A DNA stretch of 34,967 nt from an uncultured Bacteroidales bacterium (lineage in GTDB: Bacteria; Bacteroidota; Bacteroidia; Bacteroidales; Muribaculaceae): positions 1 to 34,967 of the forward strand of contig CACXLJ010000023.1 in the NCBI GenBank assembly GCA_902768435.1, read 5' to 3'. Below the pieces are notes generated by a model. That model made no database searches, had not been told where the DNA came from, and saw only the letters and a list, made by a program, of their open reading frames with translations. The translations under genes and the position numbers were made by a program. Of the stretch, positions 1 through 6,865 are shown one piece after another (the stretch's first letter is position 1; each line of letters begins with the position of its first letter).

Positions 1-816
1 ATGTACTTCTTCGACTATGGCAATGCCTTTATGCTCATGGCAAGCCGTGCCGGTGCCGACATCATGAAAGACGAGACCCACTTCCGCTATCCCAGCTATG
101 TGCAGGATATCATGGGTCCCATGTTCTTCGACTACGGTTTCGGTCCCTTCCGTTGGGTTTGTACCTCGTGCGACCCGCATGACCTGGAAGTCACCGACCG
201 CTTGGCTGCCGAAGTGCTCGCCGAGATGATGAACCATGTGACTCCCGACATCAAGGGACAGCTTGCCGACAACCTGCACTGGATTCGCGAAGCAGGCAAG
301 AACCACCTGGTGGTGGGTTCGCAGGCACGCATCCTCTATGCCGACTCTGAAGGCCGCACCAAGATTGCGCTTGCCTTCAACGAGGCCATCAAGCGCGGCG
401 AAATCAGCGCACCCGTTGTGCTGGGCCGCGACCACCACGATGTGAGTGGTACCGACTCGCCATTCCGCGAGACCAGCAACATCTACGACGGCAGTCAGTT
501 CTGCGCCGATATGGCTGTGCAGAATGTGATTGGCGACTCGTTCCGTGGCGCTACTTGGGTGAGCATCCACAATGGTGGCGGCGTTGGCTGGGGCGAAGTG
601 ATTAACGGCGGCTTCGGCATGGTGATCGACGGCAGTGAAGACTCGGCCCGTCACATTCGCGAAATGCTGCTGTGGGATGTGAACAACGGCATCGCCCGCC
701 GCTCGTGGGCACGCAACGCCGGTTCGATCGACGCCATCAAGCGCGAGATGGAACGCACCCCTGGCCTGTGCGTCACCCTGCCCAACCTCGTCGACGACGC
801 CCTCTTCGAAGACTAA
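1..816 (+). CDS. hutU: Urocanate hydratase (urocanase), C-terminal part
   Basis: This is the 3' end of a gene whose beginning lies before the window; the ATG at base 1 is probably an internal methionine. Urocanase hydrates urocanate to imidazolonepropionate with a tightly bound NAD+, the second step of histidine breakdown in the cytoplasm. The 271 visible residues carry conserved urocanase blocks: FFDYGNAF near the start, GRDHHDVSGTDSP around 141-153, and the glycine-rich IHNGGGVGWGEVINGGFG around 189-206. Bacterial urocanases are at least about 550 residues, so roughly half or less is present. The gene ends at TAA 814-816 and is followed by a strong hairpin terminator, so hutH starts a new transcript. 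The neighbouring hutH and hutI confirm the pathway. Identification is very safe; only the missing N-terminus is unknown. Confidence 0.97.
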   Translation: MYFFDYGNAFMLMASRAGADIMKDETHFRYPSYVQDIMGPMFFDYGFGPFRWVCTSCDPHDLEVTDRLAAEVLAEMMNHVTPDIKGQLADNLHWIREAGKNHLVVGSQARILYADSEGRTKIALAFNEAIKRGEISAPVVLGRDHHDVSGTDSPFRETSNIYDGSQFCADMAVQNVIGDSFRGATWVSIHNGGGVGWGEVINGGFGMVIDGSEDSARHIREMLLWDVNNGIARRSWARNAGSIDAIKREMERTPGLCVTLPNLVDDALFED

Positions 817-836
817 TCACAACTCCAACATCCATC

Positions 837-874
837 AAAATAGCCTCGCCACCATGAATTGGCGAGGCTATTTT
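837..874 (+). terminator. Rho-independent terminator after hutU
   Basis: An 11-bp perfect stem (841-851 with 860-870) with an 8-base loop is flanked by AAAA before and TTTT after, which extend the pairing. It lies about 20 bases past the hutU stop. Confidence 0.88.
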
Positions 875-890
875 ATATCCACAAATCACG

Positions 891-984
891 AAATCGCACT
901 AAAATATGTGCAATATTTGAAAAAATCGCACTAAAAACAGTGCAGTTTTTGAAAAAATCGCACTAAAAATTGTGCAATTCATTT
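891..984 (+). repeat. Three tandem 32-bp repeats, each with a GCAC-N8-GTGC palindrome
   Basis: The octamer ATCGCACT occurs at 893, 925 and 957, an exact 32-base period. Each unit continues with AAAA, then GTGCA and a T-rich/GAAA spacer. In each copy GCAC and GTGC form the arms of a small inverted repeat 8 bases apart. A period near three helical turns would put the three palindromes on one DNA face, as expected for a multimeric operator. The block lies between the hutU terminator and the hutH promoter. A regulatory role is inference; it could also be a dispersed intergenic repeat. Confidence 0.8.
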
Positions 985-1033
985 ATGCGGCAAGAAATTT
1001 GAGCACGCGTTTCGTTATGTGACAATTTATTTA

Positions 1034-1041
1034 TAACTTTG
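1034..1041 (+). promoter_or_regulatory. Bacteroidetes -7 box for hutH
   Basis: TATAACTTTG contains TAACTTTG, matching TANNTTTG. A weak -33 (TTCG at 1011-1014) lies 19 bases upstream. The inferred start is near 1048, giving a leader of about 43 bases before the hutH ATG. Confidence 0.65.
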
Positions 1042-1090
1042 CAGTTACAATTATTGACTCGATAAACCTATAACCTTTAACACAGATATT

Positions 1091-2566
1091 ATGATTCATT
1101 ACATCAGTTCTGAACACCTCTCGATTGAGCGTGTGGGAGAAATCATTGAGAAAAACATAAAACTTGCGCTGAGCGACGATGCCAAGGCTCGCATCGTGCG
1201 TTGCCGCAAGTATCTTGACGAACAAATCGCTGCCAGCGATGTGCCCGTGTATGGCGTGACCACTGGCTTTGGCTCGCTGTGCAATGTGAAAGTGAGCAAG
1301 GACCAGCTGTCGCAACTGCAAATCAACCTCATGATGTCGCATGCATGCGGCGTGGGAGAACGCGTGCCCAACGAGATTGTGCGCATCATGCTGTTGCTCA
1401 AGATTCAATCACTCAGCTACGGCTACTCGGGCAGCAAACTCGACACCGTTGAACGCCTCATCGACTTTTTCAACGAGGGCGTGATTCCCGTGGTTTACCG
1501 TCAGGGTTCTCTGGGCGCTTCGGGCGACCTCGTGCCGTTGGCACACATGAGTCTGCCGTTGGTAGGCCTGGGCGAGGTGGAATATGAAGGCAAAGTGATG
1601 CCCGCCGCCGAACTGCTCAAACTCAAGGGATGGGAACCCATCGAACTGGCCAGCAAAGAAGGTCTGGCACTGCTCAACGGCACCCAGAACATGAGTTCGT
1701 TTGCAGTGTGGTCGCTCCTGCAGGCCGAACGCCTGAGCGACCTGGCCGACAAGATTGCCGCCATGTCGCTTGACGCCTACGACGGCCGCATCGAACCGTT
1801 CACCGAGGCCGTTCACCTGGTTCGTCCCCACAAGGGTCAGCTCGAAACTGCTGCTCACATGAAAGAACTGCTCACCGGCAGCGAACTCATCAAGCAACCC
1901 AAAGTGCATGTGCAAGACCCCTACTCCTTCCGCTGCGTGCCTCAGGTGCACGGCACCGTGAAGGACACCATTCGCTATGTGAAATCGGTCATCGACACCG
2001 AAATCAACAGTGCTACCGATAACCCCACCGTGTGTCCCGACGAAGACCTCATCATCAGCGCCGGTAACTTCCACGGCGAACCCATTGCCATGCCCATGGA
2101 CTTCCTCGCCATTGCACTGAGCGAACTCGCCAACATCAGCGAGCGCCGCATCTATCGCCTTGTTTCGGGCACACGCGGACTGCCCAGCTTCCTGGTGGCC
2201 AACCCGGGTCTGAACAGTGGTTTCATGATCACCCAGTACACCGCTGCCAGCGTGGTGAGCCTCAACAAGTCGCTTGCTGCTCCGTCGAGCCTCGACAGCA
2301 TTCCCTCGTGCCAGGATCAGGAAGACCATGTGAGTATGGGTGCCAACGCAGCCATCAAGCTCTACAAGGTGGTGCTCAACACCGAGCGTGTGCTTGCCAT
2401 TGAGTTGTTCAACGCCGCACAGGCACTGGAATTCCGCTTCCCCAAGAAGTCGTCGCCCGTCATCATGAAGATGCACGAAGAGTTCCGCAAAGAGGTTCCC
2501 TTCATTGGCGATGATGTGATCATGTATCCCCTTATCGAGAAAGCCATCCAATTCCTGCGCAAATAA
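1091..2566 (+). CDS. hutH: Histidine ammonia-lyase
   Basis: HutH removes ammonia from L-histidine to give trans-urocanate, the entry step of histidine catabolism, as a cytoplasmic homotetramer. The 491-residue length is normal for the family. The Ala-Ser-Gly triad that cyclises into the MIO electrophile is at 143-145 inside GSLGASGDLVPL. The conserved YGVTTGFG block is at 54-61, and downstream blocks such as QDPYSFRCVPQVHG and NPT are present. The ATG at 1091 is 50 bases behind a TANNTTTG box and has no Shine-Dalgarno sequence, as usual in Bacteroidetes. The stop is 2 bases before hutI, so the two are co-transcribed. The operators proposed at 891-984 would lie just upstream of this promoter. 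Confidence 0.98.
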   Translation: MIHYISSEHLSIERVGEIIEKNIKLALSDDAKARIVRCRKYLDEQIAASDVPVYGVTTGFGSLCNVKVSKDQLSQLQINLMMSHACGVGERVPNEIVRIMLLLKIQSLSYGYSGSKLDTVERLIDFFNEGVIPVVYRQGSLGASGDLVPLAHMSLPLVGLGEVEYEGKVMPAAELLKLKGWEPIELASKEGLALLNGTQNMSSFAVWSLLQAERLSDLADKIAAMSLDAYDGRIEPFTEAVHLVRPHKGQLETAAHMKELLTGSELIKQPKVHVQDPYSFRCVPQVHGTVKDTIRYVKSVIDTEINSATDNPTVCPDEDLIISAGNFHGEPIAMPMDFLAIALSELANISERRIYRLVSGTRGLPSFLVANPGLNSGFMITQYTAASVVSLNKSLAAPSSLDSIPSCQDQEDHVSMGANAAIKLYKVVLNTERVLAIELFNAAQALEFRFPKKSSPVIMKMHEEFRKEVPFIGDDVIMYPLIEKAIQFLRK

Positions 2567-2568
2567 TC

Positions 2569-3816
2569 ATGAAACTGCTCGTAATTAATATAGGAATCCT
2601 TGCCGGCATCGACCGGCAAGGTCTTTTATGTCGCAAAGGGGCCGAAATGGCCCAGTTCGAGACTATCGAGAACGCCTATCTGCTGTGCGACGGCGGCAAG
2701 TTTGTCGATTTCGGTTCAATGGACAATGTGCCCACCACCGACCCCGATGTCAAAATATTCGACGCGCAAGGTGGTACCGTTCTGCCCAGTTTCTGCGACT
2801 CGCACACCCACATCGTGTATGCCGGCAGCCGCGAACAGGAGTTTGTGGACAAGATCAACGGCCTGAGCTATGCCGAGATTGCCCGCCGTGGCGGCGGCAT
2901 CTTGAACAGTGCCGACCGATTACACGAACTCAGTGAAGACGAACTCTACGAGCAAGCCATGGGCCGCGTGCGCGAGGTGATGTGGAAAGGCACCGGCGCC
3001 ATCGAAATCAAGAGCGGCTACGGATTGAACACGGCCGACGAACTGAAGATGTTGCGCGTGATTCGCCGCATCAAGCAGACGGCACCGCTCAAGGTCATGG
3101 CCAACTTCCTCGGCGCTCACGCCGTGGGCCGCGAGTATGCCGGTCGTCAGGCCGAGTATGTCGACCTCGTGGTCAACGAAATGATTCCCGCCGTGGCCAA
3201 GGAAGGCCTTGCCGACTTTGTCGATGTGTTCTGCGACGAGGGTTTCTTTACTCCCGAAGAGACAGCCCGCATCCTCAAGGCTGGTCTCGAGCATGGCATG
3301 CGCGGCAAGATTCATGGACAGGAACTCGCCGACTCGGGTGGCGTGAAAGTGGCTGTGGAGCATAACGCCCTCTCGGTCGACCACCTTGAGAGCATGACCG
3401 ATGCCGACATCGAGATGATGCGCGACAGCAACACCACACCCACGGCGCTGCCGGGCACCTCGTTCTTCCTGAACATGCCCTTTGCTCCGGCACGCAAGAT
3501 GATTCAGGCCGGACTGCCCATGGCCATTGCCAGCGACTACAATCCTGGCTCTACGCCCAGCGGCGACATGAAGTTTGCCGTTTCGCTCGCATGCATCAAG
3601 ATGCGGTTGCAACCCGCCGAGGCGCTCAATGCCGCCACCATCAACGGTGCAGCCGCTATGGGGTTGAGCAAGGACTATGGTTCGATTGCACCGGGCAAGG
3701 TTGCCAACTTCTATGTCACGCAGCCCATCCCCTCGATCGACTTCATCCCCTACGCCTACACTACGCCCATCATCCGGCACATTTTCTTGAGCGGCGAGCA
3801 AATTGCCCGCGAGTAA
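2569..3816 (+). CDS. hutI: Imidazolonepropionase
   Basis: HutI opens the imidazolone ring to give N-formimino-L-glutamate, the third step of the pathway. It belongs to the amidohydrolase superfamily: the metal-binding HxH is at H79 and H81 in CDSHTH, followed by GAH (FLGAHAVG), the GKIHGQE block and the ASDYNPGS block with the catalytic/metal aspartate. At 415 residues it is full length. The start 2 bases after hutH implies translational coupling. A hairpin terminator follows. Neither the formiminoglutamate-processing gene nor a hut regulator is visible here; they may lie before hutU. Confidence 0.97.
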   Translation: MKLLVINIGILAGIDRQGLLCRKGAEMAQFETIENAYLLCDGGKFVDFGSMDNVPTTDPDVKIFDAQGGTVLPSFCDSHTHIVYAGSREQEFVDKINGLSYAEIARRGGGILNSADRLHELSEDELYEQAMGRVREVMWKGTGAIEIKSGYGLNTADELKMLRVIRRIKQTAPLKVMANFLGAHAVGREYAGRQAEYVDLVVNEMIPAVAKEGLADFVDVFCDEGFFTPEETARILKAGLEHGMRGKIHGQELADSGGVKVAVEHNALSVDHLESMTDADIEMMRDSNTTPTALPGTSFFLNMPFAPARKMIQAGLPMAIASDYNPGSTPSGDMKFAVSLACIKMRLQPAEALNAATINGAAAMGLSKDYGSIAPGKVANFYVTQPIPSIDFIPYAYTTPIIRHIFLSGEQIARE

Positions 3817-3842
3817 CACTGCGAGAAATCCTACTTAATTAC

Positions 3843-3881
3843 AATAGGGGGCGCTGGAAAACATTTTCAGCGCCCTATTTG
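3843..3881 (+). terminator. Terminator after hutI
   Basis: GGCGCTG at 3850-3856 pairs with CAGCGCC at 3868-3874. The stem extends inward by GAAAA/TTTTC with a one-base bulge, and outward by AATAG/CTATT across two extra G residues. It is followed by TTTG. Confidence 0.75.
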
Positions 3882-3903
3882 TTATGGTGATTTTTGGTAA
3901 AGA

Positions 3904-3936
3904 CTTGCAGTTTTCTCAAATAAATAACTATATTTG
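3904..3936 (+). promoter_or_regulatory. Promoter of trkA-trkH
   Basis: The -7 box TATATTTG is at 3929-3936, with a partial -33 (CTTG, 3904-3907) 21 bases before it. The inferred start is near 3943, about 32 bases before the trkA ATG. Confidence 0.62.
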
Positions 3937-3974
3937 CGGCCGAAACGGTTTTAACTTCATTAAATGCAATTGCA

Positions 3975-5309
3975 ATGAATATTACCATTATTGGAGCAGG
4001 CGCCCTGGGGTCACACCTGGCAAGGTATCTCTCTGAAGAGCATCTCGACATCTACATCGTGGACCGAGACATCACCAAACTCTCGATGCTCGACTCTGAG
4101 AACAACCTGATGACGGTAGTGGGCGACGCCATCGACCTGAATGTGCTCAGACAAGCAAAAACCGGCTCTTGCGACCTATTTATCGCAGTGACCGAGGTGG
4201 CCGAACGCAACTTTGTGGCATGCGGACTCGCCAAATCGATCGGAGCCAAGATGACGGTGGCACGCGTGGACCGCAGCGACTACCTGTTGCCGCAAAACCA
4301 AGAGGTCGTCAAACGCATGGGCGTTGACAATGTCATTTTTCCTGAGTATCTGCTCTCGCAAAGCATCATCGAGTCGCTGCGCCATTCCTGGGCCAGTAGC
4401 TGGTATGAGTTCAACAAGGGTGAAATCGTGCTGCTGGGCGTGAGACTCGAGTCCGAAGCACCGCTGGCAGGCAAATATCTGCGCGAACTGGCCTCCATCA
4501 ACCGCACCTTCCATGTCACAGCCATTCGCAGGGCCCAGACCACCCTCATCCCAAAGGGTAATCACCAGTTGCTGCCCAACGACATACTCTACATTGCCAC
4601 CACACCAACCAATCTCAACGATGTGGCACAACTCACAGGGAAGACGCAGCGCAACATCTCGCGCGTGGTGATGGCTGGAGGCGGCAGCACTACCGCCCTT
4701 ACTGTGACCAGCGCTGCCAACGAATTTGATTTCACGGTGATTGAAGGCGACATGAACAATTGCCAGCGCCTCATCGGTCAGACGCACAAGTGCAATGTGA
4801 TTCATGGCGAGCCCACCGAAATCGAGGCCCTTGTAGAAGCCGGCACCGAAAATGCCGACGCATTTGTAGCACTCACCGAGACTGCATCGGAAAATGTGCT
4901 CACCTGCCTGCTTGCATCTGATTTTGGGGTAATGAAAACCATGGCCGAAGTTGACCGCAAGCAGTTTGTGAATATGGCCGAGTCGTTCCAGATCGACACC
5001 ATTCTCAACCGCCAGATGCTCGTTGCCAACGCCGTGTTCCAACTGCTCATCGACGCCGGAGCAGCCTCGACCAAGTGCCTGGCCCTGCCCGATGCCGAGG
5101 TGGTGAAACTTGAAATCAAAGCCGACTCACGCCTCAACGGCGCCATCGTCAAAGACCTCAAATTGCCCGAAGAACTCACTTTTGCCGGCATCATTCGCAA
5201 CGGCAAGGGCATGCTCGTGACAGGACACACGCAACTGTGCAGCGGCGACTCGGTGCTCGTGGTGTGCTTTGCCGGAGCACTGCACAAGGCAAGAAAACTC
5301 TTCAACTGA
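3975..5309 (+). CDS. trkA: Trk potassium uptake regulatory subunit TrkA
   Basis: TrkA is the peripheral, NAD(H)/nucleotide-binding gating subunit bound to the cytoplasmic face of TrkH. The protein has the tandem layout of full-length TrkA: RCK-N (Rossmann, GAGALGS at 7-13) to about 125, RCK-C about 145-215, a second RCK-N with AGGGSTT at 234-240, and a second RCK-C about 365-444. At 444 residues it is standard length. The acidic end of the second strand in the first Rossmann fold (IVD at 28-30) fits NAD binding. The stop is one base before the TrkH start, so the two are one transcription unit. An upstream ATG at 3964 is out of frame. Confidence 0.95.
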   Translation: MNITIIGAGALGSHLARYLSEEHLDIYIVDRDITKLSMLDSENNLMTVVGDAIDLNVLRQAKTGSCDLFIAVTEVAERNFVACGLAKSIGAKMTVARVDRSDYLLPQNQEVVKRMGVDNVIFPEYLLSQSIIESLRHSWASSWYEFNKGEIVLLGVRLESEAPLAGKYLRELASINRTFHVTAIRRAQTTLIPKGNHQLLPNDILYIATTPTNLNDVAQLTGKTQRNISRVVMAGGGSTTALTVTSAANEFDFTVIEGDMNNCQRLIGQTHKCNVIHGEPTEIEALVEAGTENADAFVALTETASENVLTCLLASDFGVMKTMAEVDRKQFVNMAESFQIDTILNRQMLVANAVFQLLIDAGAASTKCLALPDAEVVKLEIKADSRLNGAIVKDLKLPEELTFAGIIRNGKGMLVTGHTQLCSGDSVLVVCFAGALHKARKLFN

Positions 5310-5310
5310 C

Positions 5311-6801
5311 ATGAAACGGCAGCAAAACAGCACATACGCAAGCGGCGGCATCAACTATGCGATGATTGCGCGCATTCTGGGACAACTCATGATGGTCGAG
5401 GCAGCCTTCATGCTCCTGCCCTTGCTCACCTGCCTTTTCAACCACGAGAGCGACTGGCAAGCCTTTGCCATCACCATAGGGCTGACGGTGGCTGCTGGCG
5501 CTGCACTCAATTTCCTCATCAGACCCCAAAGCAAGAAACTGCACCGCCGCGACGGACTGCTGCTGGCCTCGGTGGCGTGGATTGTGTTCTCGCTGTTCGG
5601 CATGCTGCCCATGATGCTTTGCGCCACGCCGCTGAACGCGAGCGAAGGCTTTTTCGAGGCCATGTCGGGTTTCACCACCACTGGCGCCACCGTGATTCGC
5701 GATGTGGAGAGTTGCAGTCACGGCATACTGCTGTGGAGGGCCCTGACGCAATGGGTGGGCGGCCTGGGCATCATTATCTTTACCCTCACCTTTATCCCTG
5801 CCTTGAACAACAGCGGCAGCATCATCATGTTTCATGCCGAGGCTACGGGCATCACGCACGACAAACTGGGCGCACGCATCTCGCGCACGGCTAAAATTCT
5901 GTGGGCGCTCTACACCATCATTACCCTTGTTCTCATTGTGATGCTCTGGCTTGGCCCCATGAACCTCTTCGAGAGCATCTGCCAGAGTTTCACGGCCATC
6001 TCCACCGGCGGTTTCTCGACGCGCAACGACAGCATTGCCGCCTTCAACTCGCCTTATATCAAATTGGTGCTCACCTTTTTCATGTTCCTGGGCGGCATCA
6101 GTTTCAGCCTCATCCTCGCCTCGCTCAAGAAGCGTGGCCGTGGTTTCTGGAAGAACGATGTGTTCCGCGCCTATGTCTTCATCATCGTGGCGCTCTATGC
6201 GTGCGTGATGGTTGCCATTGTGGCCAAAGGGCACTACACCGGTTGGCAAAGCGTCACCGTCGACCCCATCTTCCACATCGTTTCGGCCATCACCTCCACG
6301 GGCTACAGCGCCGGCGACTGGGAGGGATGGGGGCTGTTTGTGCTCACGCTCACCTTCCTGATGATGTGCATTGGCGCCTGCGCAGGCTCCACTACCGGTG
6401 GTCTGAAGGTCGACAGGGTGCTCTACCTCTTCAAGAATTTCACGCTTGTGGTGCGGCGCTACATCAGGCCTCGCCTCATGCGTTCTATTAGCGTCAACGA
6501 CCAGATTATCGACAACGAGCGAGGCAGCGAGATTTCTGCCTTCATCGCCATCTTCTTCCTGCTCATTGTGGTAGGCGGACTGGTGCTTGTGGCACAGGGG
6601 TTCCCCATCGTCGATGCCTTCTTCTCCTCCTTCTCGTGCGTGTCGAACAACGGACTGGGTGCTGGCGTGACCGGCATCACAGGCTCCTACGATTTCATAT
6701 CGCCATCGGGCATGTGGGTCATGTCATTCCTCATGCTGGCGGGCCGTCTCGAGATTATCACCATCATCGCCCTGTTCGTCCCCTCATTCTGGCGCCGCTA
6801 A
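5311..6801 (+). CDS. trkH: Trk potassium uptake channel subunit TrkH
   Basis: Membrane K+ channel/transporter of the Trk/Ktr/HKT superfamily. The ATG at 5311, one base after the trkA stop, is preferred (496 residues); an in-frame ATG at 5269 inside trkA would add 14 residues of TrkA-overlapping sequence. Four pore-loop filter segments are visible: FTTTGA (121-126), ISTGG (230-234), TSTGYSA (329-335) and SNNGLG (445-450). Each has the central glycine that lines the K+ filter. Many hydrophobic spans fit the usual four-repeat M1-P-M2 fold. The gene ends 17 bases before a large palindrome that probably terminates it. Confidence 0.95.
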   Translation: MKRQQNSTYASGGINYAMIARILGQLMMVEAAFMLLPLLTCLFNHESDWQAFAITIGLTVAAGAALNFLIRPQSKKLHRRDGLLLASVAWIVFSLFGMLPMMLCATPLNASEGFFEAMSGFTTTGATVIRDVESCSHGILLWRALTQWVGGLGIIIFTLTFIPALNNSGSIIMFHAEATGITHDKLGARISRTAKILWALYTIITLVLIVMLWLGPMNLFESICQSFTAISTGGFSTRNDSIAAFNSPYIKLVLTFFMFLGGISFSLILASLKKRGRGFWKNDVFRAYVFIIVALYACVMVAIVAKGHYTGWQSVTVDPIFHIVSAITSTGYSAGDWEGWGLFVLTLTFLMMCIGACAGSTTGGLKVDRVLYLFKNFTLVVRRYIRPRLMRSISVNDQIIDNERGSEISAFIAIFFLLIVVGGLVLVAQGFPIVDAFFSSFSCVSNNGLGAGVTGITGSYDFISPSGMWVMSFLMLAGRLEIITIIALFVPSFWRR

Positions 6802-6818
6802 TCCCCCCTAAAATCACA

Positions 6819-6854
6819 CATTCTTTTAAATTACGCGCGTAATTTAAAAGAATG
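6819..6854. terminator. 36-bp perfect palindrome between convergent genes (bidirectional terminator)
   Basis: Bases 6819-6836 are the exact reverse complement of 6837-6854, with no central spacer; the centre is GCGC. Arms are AT-rich with A/T runs on both sides. It lies between the stops of trkH (6801, plus) and the outer-membrane gene (6866, minus), so it can terminate both. Confidence 0.82.
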
Positions 6855-6865
6855 CCTCACTCTTG

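Noticed and set aside
1409..2551. A 380-codon minus-strand frame opposite hutH
   Set aside because: HutH motifs on the plus strand are complete; the minus translation is low-information and His/Gly/Val-rich. The same applies to frames opposite hutI (2920-3819), trkA (4176-5042) and trkH (5302-6276).
5269..5310. Upstream ATG for trkH inside trkA
   Set aside because: It would add 14 residues encoded by the trkA 3' end; ATG 5311 one base after the trkA stop fits operon spacing better.
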